A stretch of DNA of 14,091 bases, taken from an uncultured Devosia sp. (lineage in GTDB: Bacteria; Pseudomonadota; Alphaproteobacteria; Rhizobiales; Devosiaceae). The stretch lies in NCBI GenBank assembly GCA_946481445.1, contig CAMLOA010000011.1, positions 1 through 14,091 of the forward strand, written 5' to 3'. This document shows positions 7,478 to 13,436 of the stretch, piece by piece. Both the position numbers and the translations under genes were made by a program. The notes below the pieces were generated by a model. The model did not search any database. It saw only the letters and a program-made list of their open reading frames with translations, and was not told the origin of the DNA. Every line of letters starts with the position of its first letter. Position 1 is the stretch's first letter.

Positions 7478-7483
7478 GGCGTC

Positions 7484-7912
7484 CTAGAAGGGCCGGACGA
7501 TGACCGCGACGACGATGACCACGGCAATGACGAAGGGGATTTCGTTGATGGCGCGATAGAATGTATGCGGCCGCGTGTTGCGATCCTGCTGGAAGGCTCG
7601 CAGCAGCGACCCATACCATCCGTGAATGCCGCTGAGCGCAATGACCATGGCCGCCTTGAGCCACATCCAGCCCTGCGAGAAATCGACGATTCCGAAGCCG
7701 AAGGCCAGCCACAGGCCGAAAATCCAGGTGGCGACCATGGCCGGCGTGATGATGCCGCGATAGAGCTTGCGCTCCATGACCTTGAACGTCTCGGACTTGT
7801 CCGAGCCCACCACCGCCTCGGCATGGTAAACGAACAGGCGCGGCAGATACATCATGCCGGCCATCCAGGCGATCACGGCAATCACATGCAGCGCCTTGAC
7901 CCACTCATACAT
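7484..7912 (-). CDS. hemJ: Protoporphyrinogen IX oxidase HemJ
   Basis: Product is 142 aa, the family size. HemJ is the membrane-embedded enzyme that oxidises protoporphyrinogen IX to protoporphyrin IX in bacteria lacking HemG and HemY. It shows an N-terminal signature KALHVIAVIAWMAG (6-19) with the conserved histidine H9, then MYLPRLFVYHAE (21-32), MERKLYRG (46-53) and WMWLKAAMVIALSGIHGWY (82-100) with the conserved lysine K86. About four membrane segments are predicted by eye (roughly 5-26, 54-73, 82-104, 122-139). Start ATG 7910-7912 has a GGGGAG SD eight bases upstream. It lies 29 bp downstream of hemE, in the same direction, so the two haem genes probably form one transcript. The protein is placed in the former UPF0093 family by sequence. 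Confidence 0.93.
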   Translation of the reverse strand: MYEWVKALHVIAVIAWMAGMMYLPRLFVYHAEAVVGSDKSETFKVMERKLYRGIITPAMVATWIFGLWLAFGFGIVDFSQGWMWLKAAMVIALSGIHGWYGSLLRAFQQDRNTRPHTFYRAINEIPFVIAVVIVVAVIVRPF

Positions 7913-7941
7913 CGTTCAAACTCCCCCACTGCCCACTGGCG

Positions 7942-8973
7942 TCAGCCATTCTTCACCCGCTCCACCAGCCGCGCGACATGCTCGATGGGTGTTTCCGGCA
8001 CGATGCCATGGCCCAGATTGAAGATATGCGGTCGATCCGAGAAGGCGGCGATGATGGCATCGACCCGCTCGTCCAGCTGCCGGCCGCCGGCGACAAGACG
8101 CAGGGGATCGAGATTGCCCTGCAGCGGCAGGGCGGGCGACAGGCCGCGCGCAAAATCAAGCGGCGTGGCATAATCGAGGCCAAGGGCATTGACCCCGGTC
8201 AGCTCGGCATAACGCCTGAGATTGCCGGCCGCGCCGCGTGGAAACCCGATAATGGGTGCACCGGGCACGCGCGCCCGGACGCCGGCCACGATCCGCCGGT
8301 TGGGTCCGATGACATGACTGCCAAAGGCTTCGTCATCCAGATTGAGCGCCCAGCTCTCGAAAAGCTGCACCACATCGGCGCCCGCCTCGAACTGGGCCAC
8401 AAGGTAGTCGATGCTCGCCGCCACCAAGATGTCGATGAGCCGGGCAAAGGCTTCCGGCTGCCGCAGGGCAAACAGGCGCGCCGCCGCCTGATCCGGCGAG
8501 CCCCGTCCGCCGATCATATAGGTGGCAACGGTCCAGGGAGAGCCGCAGAAGCCGATCAGAGTCTTGTCCGGCTCGAGGGCCGCCCGCAACCGCCGCACCG
8601 TCTCCAACACCGGCGCCAGGTGTTCCAGCACGCGCTCGGGGCGCAGTCGAGCCAGACTGGTTGCCTCGATCGGCTCGAGCAGGGGTCCCTCGCCCACTTC
8701 GAAGCGGACCTTCTGCCCCAGCGCATCGGGTATCACCAGGATGTCGGAAAACAGGATCGCCGCATCCAGCGCGAAACGGCGCAGCGGCTGCAGGGTGACT
8801 TCGGTGGCGAGATCGGGATTGTAGCAAAGGTCAAGGAAGCTTCCGGCCTTGCTGCGGGTTTCCCTGTATTCGGGCAGGTAGCGTCCGGCCTGTCGCATGA
8901 TCCAGACAGCAGGCCGCTCCTGGCGCTGTCCCAGGACCGTGGCCAGCAAAGGCTTGTGGTGCGCCGCGCTCAT
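7942..8973 (-). CDS. hemE: Uroporphyrinogen decarboxylase
   Basis: Product is 343 aa. HemE removes four carboxyl groups from uroporphyrinogen III to give coproporphyrinogen III in the cytosol, with no cofactor. It shows PAVWIMRQAGRYLPEYRE (21-38) containing the substrate-binding arginines, FSDILVIPDALG (75-86) with the key aspartate D77, FCGSPWTVATYMIGG (142-156), and near the C-terminus FNLGHGIVPETP (318-329) with H322. The frame is also open to a TTG at 8995-8997, but ATG 8971-8973 is chosen because AAGGG lies nine bases upstream and the shorter form fits the family beginning. It is the gene immediately left of the predicted origin, the same flank as in Caulobacter, where hemE transcription adjoins the origin. 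Confidence 0.96.
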   Translation of the reverse strand: MSAAHHKPLLATVLGQRQERPAVWIMRQAGRYLPEYRETRSKAGSFLDLCYNPDLATEVTLQPLRRFALDAAILFSDILVIPDALGQKVRFEVGEGPLLEPIEATSLARLRPERVLEHLAPVLETVRRLRAALEPDKTLIGFCGSPWTVATYMIGGRGSPDQAAARLFALRQPEAFARLIDILVAASIDYLVAQFEAGADVVQLFESWALNLDDEAFGSHVIGPNRRIVAGVRARVPGAPIIGFPRGAAGNLRRYAELTGVNALGLDYATPLDFARGLSPALPLQGNLDPLRLVAGGRQLDERVDAIIAAFSDRPHIFNLGHGIVPETPIEHVARLVERVKNG

Positions 8974-9021
8974 TCCAATCGACCCTTCACGACCCAAAAA
9001 GAGTCTGTCTTGCTTCGCATT

Positions 9022-9050
9022 AGTATCTTCATGGCGGTGTTTTGAGCCAA
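9022..9050 (-). promoter_or_regulatory. Candidate hemE promoter at the origin edge
   Basis: On the complement, TTGGCT (9045-9050; 4 of 6 to TTGACA) is followed after 17 bp by GATACT (9022-9027; 4 of 6 to TATAAT), which would give a leader of roughly 40 nt before the hemE ATG. The -35 sits in the loop of the 9031-9061 inverted repeat. Other hexamer pairs are possible. Confidence 0.35.
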
Positions 9051-9061
9051 TTCACCGCCAT
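9031..9061. repeat. 9-bp perfect inverted repeat at the hemE side of the origin
   Basis: ATGGCGGTG (9031-9039) and CACCGCCAT (9053-9061) are perfect complements separated by 13 bp. The right arm runs into the DnaA-box-like CCATCCACA (9058-9066). The 7-mer ATGGCGG occurs again at 9076-9082. It could be a regulator site or an unwinding-zone hairpin. Confidence 0.6.
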
Positions 9062-9103
9062 CCACAATTGCTCTGATGGCGGCATGAGCGCGCAGGCGAT
9101 TGG

Positions 9104-9119
9104 TAAACGCGCTGTTAAC
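9104..9119 (+). promoter_or_regulatory. Near-perfect CtrA site
   Basis: TAAA-N7-TTAAC (9104-9107, 9115-9119) differs by one base from the CtrA consensus TTAA-N7-TTAAC. It lies in the predicted origin, 46 bp from the perfect copy measured between the TTAAC at 9115 and the TTAA at 9161. Confidence 0.5.
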
Positions 9120-9160
9120 GGCAGCGGGGAGAATCCTGGCCGCAGCCCGCTACCGAGTGG

Positions 9161-9176
9161 TTAACGAAGCCTTAAC
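9161..9176 (+). promoter_or_regulatory. Perfect CtrA binding site in the predicted origin
   Basis: TTAACGAAGCCTTAAC is an exact match to TTAA-N7-TTAAC. CtrA is the alphaproteobacterial cell-cycle response regulator that silences the Caulobacter origin from such sites. TTAA is rare in DNA this GC-rich, which makes the match meaningful. Confidence 0.72.
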
Positions 9177-9250
9177 GAGCCGACTCCGGAGTCAATGATT
9201 CGCTTGGCCATGTGCAAAAGCGCTTGGCGACCGGCTGGCGGCCATTTCCG

Positions 9251-9259
9251 TTATCCCCA
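9251..9259 (+). promoter_or_regulatory. DnaA-box-like nonamer
   Basis: TTATCCCCA differs from TTATCCACA by one base. It is the best forward-strand DnaA box in the predicted origin. Confidence 0.5.
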
Positions 9260-9395
9260 GACCTATCCATGGGTCCCGGTCGCCGCTGTGCGGAGTCGAG
9301 CTGTTAACGATTTGGAAACCAAGTCGAACAAGTCGGCACGCCGGCCGAAATCATGAGTCATAGTCACAGCAACGGGCTTGAGCTGGGGATGACTG

Positions 9396-9404
9396 TGTGG
9401 AAAA
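9396..9404 (-). promoter_or_regulatory. DnaA-box-like nonamer upstream of maf
   Basis: The complement reads TTTTCCACA, one base from TTATCCACA. It ends nine bases before the maf start codon, so DnaA bound here could also affect maf expression. Confidence 0.45.
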
Positions 9405-9413
9405 CATGCGCCC

Positions 9414-10007
9414 ATGCTGATCCTCGCAAGCACCAGCCAGACGCGCAAAGCCCTGTTGTTGCAGGCCGGATTGCGCTTTGACGCCGTGCCTGCCGAGATC
9501 GACGAACGCGGGCTCGAGCAGGCGGCCCTTGCCGAGGGCGGTGACGGGCGGGACGTGGCCCTGCTGCTGGCCCGGCGCAAGGCGGCCGAGGTGTCCGCCC
9601 GCTATCCGGGCGCGATCGTGATCGGTGCCGACCAGACCCTGACCTTGGGGACCGAGCTTTTCCACAAGCCCGCCGACCGGCAGGGTGCCGCCGACCAGCT
9701 CGACCGGCTGCGCGGCAAGACCCATCGCCTGCACGCGGCCGTGGCCCTGGTCCGGGATGCCGTCCCGCTTTGGTCGGACATCCAGACGGCGGAACTCACC
9801 ATGCGCGACTTTTCCCCGGACGAGCGCGACGATGTCCTGGCGCGGGAGGGTGCAGGCGCGCTGGCATCGGTAGGCGGCTATCGGCTGGAAGGGCCATCGA
9901 TCCGCCTGTTCGAGACCGTGAGCGGGGACTATTTCACCATATTGGGCCTGCCCCTGCTCCCCCTGCTCGCCGCCCTGCGCGACCTGGCCCCCGAAACGCT
10001 CAAGTGA
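9414..10007 (+). CDS. maf: Maf-family nucleoside triphosphate pyrophosphatase
   Basis: Product is 197 aa, normal for Maf. Family members hydrolyse non-canonical or selected nucleoside triphosphates to the monophosphate plus pyrophosphate; exact substrate cannot be told here. It shows the N-terminal LILASTSQTRK (2-12), the glutamate-containing segment AEIDERG (27-33), GADQTL (71-76) with the catalytic aspartate D73, and the downstream HKP (84-86). The GADQTL form rather than GADTVV is a variant I associate with alphaproteobacterial Maf-like proteins. Start ATG 9414-9416 has only a weak SD (GGAAAA). It is the first gene right of the predicted origin, and aroE follows after 7 bp. The gene often found between the origin and maf in alphaproteobacteria (ppsR/DUF299) is absent. 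Confidence 0.9.
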   Translation: MLILASTSQTRKALLLQAGLRFDAVPAEIDERGLEQAALAEGGDGRDVALLLARRKAAEVSARYPGAIVIGADQTLTLGTELFHKPADRQGAADQLDRLRGKTHRLHAAVALVRDAVPLWSDIQTAELTMRDFSPDERDDVLAREGAGALASVGGYRLEGPSIRLFETVSGDYFTILGLPLLPLLAALRDLAPETLK

Positions 10008-10014
10008 CCCGCAC

Positions 10015-10845
10015 GTGACCACCAAAGCCTTTGTCATCGGCCATCCCATCGCCCATTCCCGCTCGCCGCTGATTCATGGCACCTGGCTGCGGGAACACGG
10101 CATCGACGGCAGCTACGAGGCCATAGACGTCGCGCCCGCCGACCTGACCGGCTTCTTCGCGCGCCTCAGGACCGGTGAATTCGCCGGCGGCAATGTCACC
10201 ATCCCCCACAAGGAGGCGGTCTTCTCGCTCTGCGACGAGGTCGATCCGCTGGCCCGCACCATCGGCGCGGTCAATACGCTCGTGGTGCGTGCTGGCCGCA
10301 TCCTGGGCAGCAACACGGACTATCTGGGTTTTCTCGGCAACCTGGACGCCGCGGCGCCCGGCTGGTCGGATGGTCCCAACGACGCGCTGATCATCGGTGC
10401 CGGCGGCGCCGCCCGCGCCGTGCTGGTGGCGCTGCGGCGGCGCGATGGCGGCAAGGTGCATGTGCTCAACCGGACGCTGAGCAATGCTCAGGCCCTGGTC
10501 AACGAGATCGAAGGGCCCTTCGAGGCGCATGGCTTCGATGCCTTCCCGGACCTGGCGCCCCGCACCGGGCTCATCGTCAACACAAGTTCGATCGGCATGC
10601 ATGGCAGCCGCTTCGACTGGCTGGACATGAACCTGCTGCCCAGGTCCACGCTGGTCACCGATATCGTCTATACCCCGCTGATCACGCCGCTCCTGGCCGA
10701 CGCCGCGGCCCATGGCCTGCGCATCGTGGACGGCCTGGGCATGCTGCTGCACCAGGCCGTTCCTGGCTTCGAGGCCTGGTTCGGCGTGCGCCCGAGCGTG
10801 ACCCCGGCCCTGCGGGCCAGCGTCCAGGCAACGCTGGAGCACTGA
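10015..10845 (+). CDS. aroE: Shikimate dehydrogenase (NADP+)
   Basis: Product is 276 aa, the family size. AroE reduces 3-dehydroshikimate to shikimate with NADPH, step four of the shikimate pathway to aromatic amino acids. It shows the shikimate-binding GHPIAHSRSPLIH (9-21), GGNVTIPHKE (58-67) with catalytic K66, NTD (100-102) with catalytic D102, the NADP-binding GAGGAARAV (128-136) followed by LNRT (151-154), and the C-terminal DGLGMLLHQAVPGFEAWFG (239-257). Start is GTG 10015-10017, seven bases after the maf stop, without a clear SD, so translation is probably coupled to maf. The start lies in a CACGTG hexamer that is not a parS. CoaE follows after 2 bp. Confidence 0.95.
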   Translation: MTTKAFVIGHPIAHSRSPLIHGTWLREHGIDGSYEAIDVAPADLTGFFARLRTGEFAGGNVTIPHKEAVFSLCDEVDPLARTIGAVNTLVVRAGRILGSNTDYLGFLGNLDAAAPGWSDGPNDALIIGAGGAARAVLVALRRRDGGKVHVLNRTLSNAQALVNEIEGPFEAHGFDAFPDLAPRTGLIVNTSSIGMHGSRFDWLDMNLLPRSTLVTDIVYTPLITPLLADAAAHGLRIVDGLGMLLHQAVPGFEAWFGVRPSVTPALRASVQATLEH

Positions 10846-10847
10846 CC

Positions 10848-11444
10848 ATGTGGCGGATCGGCATGACCGGATCGATCGCCACGGGCAAGTCGACCGTGCT
10901 CAAGGCCTTTGCCGATCTGGGCGTGCCGGTCTATTCCGCCGACGAGGCCGTTGCCGATCTCTACCGGGATGAAGCGGTGGCGCCGGTCGAGGCGCTGTTT
11001 CCCGGCGTTTCCGTCGGTGGGCAAATCGACAAGGCCCTGCTGTCGCAGCGCCTGCAGGCGGACCCGTCGGGCTTTGCCCGGCTCGAAGCGGTGGTCCACC
11101 CGCTGGTGCGGGCGCGCATTGCCCGCTTCCTCGATGCCGCAGAGGCCGCCGGGCACGAACTGGCCGTGGTGGAGGTCCCCCTGCTGTTCGAAAGCGGCCA
11201 CGATTACGGCTTCGACGCCATCGGCGTCACCTGGGTTGACGAGGCCGTCCAGCGCGAACGGGCCCTCGCCCGTCCGGGAATGACCGTGGAAAAGCTCGAC
11301 GCCATCCTTGCCCGGCAGATGCCACAGGCCGAAAAGAAGGCTCGTGCCACCTATCTCTTCGATACCGGCATGCCGATCGCCAGGACCCGCGACATGGTTG
11401 CAGCCCTGGTGGCGGGCATCCGCGCCAAAAGGCCAGGACAGTGA
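10848..11444 (+). CDS. coaE: Dephospho-CoA kinase
   Basis: Product is 198 aa, the family size. CoaE phosphorylates the 3'-hydroxyl of dephospho-CoA with ATP, the last step of coenzyme A synthesis. It shows the P-loop GSIATGKST (8-16), HPLV (84-87) and VVEVPLLFESG (107-117). After the P-loop the family usually has D-A-D; here it is S30-A31-D32 in VPVYSADEAV, so the first aspartate is a serine while the second is kept. Start ATG 10848 lies two bases after the aroE stop. The last four bases of the gene overlap the start of dnaQ (GTGA). Confidence 0.94.
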   Translation: MWRIGMTGSIATGKSTVLKAFADLGVPVYSADEAVADLYRDEAVAPVEALFPGVSVGGQIDKALLSQRLQADPSGFARLEAVVHPLVRARIARFLDAAEAAGHELAVVEVPLLFESGHDYGFDAIGVTWVDEAVQRERALARPGMTVEKLDAILARQMPQAEKKARATYLFDTGMPIARTRDMVAALVAGIRAKRPGQ

Positions 11445-12163
11445 ATCGCGAGATCGTTCTCGACACCGAAACCACCGGCCTCTCGCCCGCCACCGGCGAC
11501 CGCCTGGTCGAGATCGGCTGCGTCGAATTGATCAACCACATCCCCACCGGCCGGCACTATCACGTCTATCTCAATCCGCAGCGGTCCATGCCCGAGGAGG
11601 CGTTCCGCGTGCACGGCCTCTCGGACGACTTCCTCGCCGACAAGCCGCTGTTCAAGGCCGTAGCCGGCGATTTCCGTGATTTCCTGGGCGATGCCCAGCT
11701 GATCATCCACAATGCCGCCTTCGACATGGGCTTTCTCAATGCCGAACTGGAGCGGGCCGGCCATCGCCCGCTGGGCAACCCGGTCCTCGACACAGTGATG
11801 CTCGCGCGCGACAAGCATCCCGGCGCGCGGGTGAGCCTTGATGCCCTGTGCAAGCACTATGGCATCGACAATTCCCGCCGCACCCTGCATGGCGCCCTGC
11901 TCGACGCCGAGATCCTGGCCGAAGTCTATCTCGAACTGATCGGCGGCAAGCAGGTGAGCCTGGCGCTCAGCGCCGAGACCCGCATTTCGGGCGCCGAAGC
12001 CATCGCCACCCGCGTCGTGGCGCGGCCCCGGCCAGTGCCGCTGCCGCCGCGCATCAGCGAGGCGGAAGCCCTGGCCCATGCCCGTTTCATCGCCGGCCTG
12101 GGTGCGGACGCGGTGTGGAGCCGCTATGGCGATATTTCGGCGCCCCACCAGACGGCCGAATGA
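11441..12163 (+). CDS. dnaQ: DNA polymerase III epsilon subunit (3'-5' proofreading exonuclease)
   Basis: Product is 240 aa, typical of DnaQ. It proofreads within the polymerase III core. It shows the DEDDh exonuclease motifs: Exo I LDTETTG (7-13) with D8 and E10, Exo II HNAAFDMGFL (90-99) with D95, and Exo III HGALLDAEILAEVY (150-163) with H150 and D155. The linker and C-terminal tail that bind the polymerase subunit follow after about 185. Start is GTG 11441-11443, overlapping the coaE stop as GTGA, with AGGA a few bases upstream; this indicates coupling. It is the last gene of the rightward operon and ends just before a bidirectional terminator. A second replisome subunit gene (holA) lies at the other end of the window. 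Confidence 0.95.
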   Translation: MNREIVLDTETTGLSPATGDRLVEIGCVELINHIPTGRHYHVYLNPQRSMPEEAFRVHGLSDDFLADKPLFKAVAGDFRDFLGDAQLIIHNAAFDMGFLNAELERAGHRPLGNPVLDTVMLARDKHPGARVSLDALCKHYGIDNSRRTLHGALLDAEILAEVYLELIGGKQVSLALSAETRISGAEAIATRVVARPRPVPLPPRISEAEALAHARFIAGLGADAVWSRYGDISAPHQTAE

Positions 12164-12165
12164 GA

Positions 12166-12194
12166 AAAGGCCCCGGCGTCGCGCCAGGGCCTTT
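12166..12194. terminator. Bidirectional terminator between convergent dnaQ and secB
   Basis: AAAGGCCC (12166-12173) pairs perfectly with GGGCCTTT (12187-12194); after one C/A mismatch four further G-C pairs close a three-base loop. A-rich and T-rich arm ends lie on the outside in both directions, so it can serve dnaQ (+) and secB (-). It starts three bases after the dnaQ stop. Confidence 0.8.
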
Positions 12195-12215
12195 CAGACT
12201 CGATGTCACCTGAAA

Positions 12216-12740
12216 TCAGTTGGGCTTGTCGCCCCCGGCCGTCTCGGCATTGGCGAGCGGGGTCGCGCCCTGCTGGGCCGCCAGCTTGGCCAGGTTCTGC
12301 CGATAGATGGCGGCAAAGTCGACCGGTTCCATCATCAGGGGCGGGAAGCCGCCCTGCTGGGTGACGCTGGCCAGCACCTGGCGGGCAAACGGGAAGATCA
12401 GCCGCGGGCATTCGATCATCAGCAGGGCGCTGAGCTGGCCTTCAGGCACGTTCTTGAGACGGAACACGCCGCCATAGACGAGCTCGACATTGAACAGCAC
12501 CGCTTCGGCGCGGTTGGCCTTGGCATTGAGCGTCAGTTCGACCGCGTAAAGATCATCGGCCTGCTTCTTGACGCCCACCGAGATCGAAACGTTGAAGGCC
12601 GGATTGGCGCCGCCCGACATGATCGAACCGGGTGCGCCCGGATTTTCAAAGCTGAGGTCGCGGATATACTGGCCCATCAGATTCATCGAGGGCAGGTTTG
12701 CAGCCTGGGGGGCCGCGCCGCCCTGGGTTTCGTCGGACAT
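12216..12740 (-). CDS. secB: Protein-export chaperone SecB
   Basis: Product is 174 aa. SecB is a homotetrameric cytosolic chaperone that holds preproteins unfolded and hands them to SecA. It shows QYIRDLSFENP (24-34), VELVYGGVFRL (85-95) and LMIECPRLIFPFARQVLA (107-124), continuing GGFPPLMMEPVDFAAIY (130-146), then a variable acidic and Ala-rich tail. The N-terminal extension (about 20 residues, Gln/Ala/Gly) is usual for alphaproteobacteria. Start ATG 12738-12740 has an AAGGAAG SD somewhat far upstream. It converges on dnaQ across the terminator and lies 77 bp downstream of fxsA, so it may share its transcript or use its own promoter in that gap, where I see no clear one. Confidence 0.96.
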   Translation of the reverse strand: MSDETQGGAAPQAANLPSMNLMGQYIRDLSFENPGAPGSIMSGGANPAFNVSISVGVKKQADDLYAVELTLNAKANRAEAVLFNVELVYGGVFRLKNVPEGQLSALLMIECPRLIFPFARQVLASVTQQGGFPPLMMEPVDFAAIYRQNLAKLAAQQGATPLANAETAGGDKPN

Positions 12741-12817
12741 GGCTCTGGTCTTCCTTTGGAAAATTCGGTTGGGGCTGGGCTAGCATCTTTGCGCCCTCCC
12801 GATCAAGCTGGCGCGGG

Positions 12818-13276
12818 TCACCCCTGGCGGTAGTCGTCCTCGTCCAGGTCGATCGTACCGGGGCCGCGCACGCGCGGTTCGGCATGCATGGTATAGCTGC
12901 GGCCGGTACTGCTCGTGCTGACCACCCGCACCCGGCGCGCCAGCGCGCCATAGATCCAGCCGCGCACGGCCGGAACGAGCAGCGCCAGCGCCACGATGTC
13001 GCTGAGAAAGCCGGGCAGCACCAGGAATACCGCGGCGACCCCGATCATCATGGCGTCGGCTATGGTCCGGGCCGGCATGCTGCCCGTATTGACATTGTTG
13101 CGCAGCTGGCCGAGCACGGCCACGCCCTGCTGGCGGAGCAGGAGCCCGCCCAGGAGGGCCGCGCCGATCACCAGCGCCAGCGTCGGCCAGAGGCCGATGG
13201 TCTGGCCCACCTTGATGAACAGGGCGATCTCGATGATGGGTAGCAGCAGCAGGCCGATGGCGAACAAGCGGGCCAC
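12818..13276 (-). CDS. fxsA: FxsA family membrane protein
   Basis: Product is 152 aa from the chosen start. E. coli FxsA is a cytoplasmic-membrane protein whose overexpression relieves F-plasmid exclusion of phage T7; its normal role is unclear. It shows a first hydrophobic segment ARLFAIGLLLLPIIEIALFI (2-21), a second from about 27 to 47, and a third from about 75 to 105, with the family pattern of P-I-I-E-I in helix 1. The C-terminal tail is charged and ends in DLDEDDY. The frame is open to a TTG at 13307-13309, but GTG 13274-13276 has AAGGAA at suitable distance and puts the start at the expected M-A-R-L beginning. It is divergent from the Tim44-like gene (160 bp apart). Function is known only by family. 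Confidence 0.85.
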   Translation of the reverse strand: MARLFAIGLLLLPIIEIALFIKVGQTIGLWPTLALVIGAALLGGLLLRQQGVAVLGQLRNNVNTGSMPARTIADAMMIGVAAVFLVLPGFLSDIVALALLVPAVRGWIYGALARRVRVVSTSSTGRSYTMHAEPRVRGPGTIDLDEDDYRQG

Positions 13277-13355
13277 GATGACGTTTTCCTTCCTGCCGGC
13301 ACACGGCAAAATGTCGCCTCCCGCCAGTGTGAACTGGTTTTGGGGTGAGGCTTTG

Positions 13356-13367
13356 CCTATATATAGG
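13356..13367. promoter_or_regulatory. TA-rich palindrome in the fxsA / Tim44-like divergent gap
   Basis: CCTATATATAGG is a perfect 12-bp palindrome, the only run of its kind in this GC-rich gap (13277-13436). It supplies a TATATA -10 candidate on both strands, but no matching -35 is clear; for the rightward gene the best spaced hexamer is TGGTTT (13335-13340), a poor match. Probably part of one or two divergent promoters. Confidence 0.4.
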
Positions 13368-13436
13368 AAACGACAGGCGCCATGCGAGCGCCGCCGCGTC
13401 CTTTTTGGGCGCCCAAGGACTTAAGGTGCTTCGCCC

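Larger units (their letters stand above)
8974..9413. other. Predicted chromosomal replication origin (oriC), hemE-maf divergent gap
   Basis: This 440-bp non-coding gap between divergent hemE and maf is the position of the mapped Caulobacter and rhizobial origins. It holds DnaA-box-like nonamers: TTATCCCCA (9251-9259, 8 of 9 to TTATCCACA), TTTTCCACA on the complement (9396-9404, 8 of 9), TTTTGCACA on the complement (9211-9219, 8 of 9 to TTATNCACA), CCATCCACA (9058-9066, 7 of 9) and a weak TCATCCCCA on the complement (9384-9392). It also has a perfect CtrA site (9161-9176), a near-perfect one (9104-9119), a GTTAAC half-site (9303-9308), seven GANTC sites, and a relatively AT-rich stretch next to hemE (about 8996-9052) that could unwind. 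Genes to left and right point away from it, and six parS sites lie to its left. No box is a perfect DnaA consensus, and initiation itself is not demonstrated by sequence. Confidence 0.75.

Noticed and set aside
8974..8997. TTG at 8995-8997 as the hemE start, giving eight more residues
   Set aside because: ATG 8971-8973 has AAGGG at nine bases and fits the usual beginning of the family; the extra codons cover that SD.
10012..10017. CACGTG at the aroE start, as a seventh parS
   Set aside because: Only the central hexamer matches; the flanks (CCG..ACC) disagree with the TTT/AAA arms of parS.
13277..13309. TTG start for fxsA adding 11 residues
   Set aside because: The GTG at 13274-13276 has AAGGAA in front of it and the extension covers this SD.
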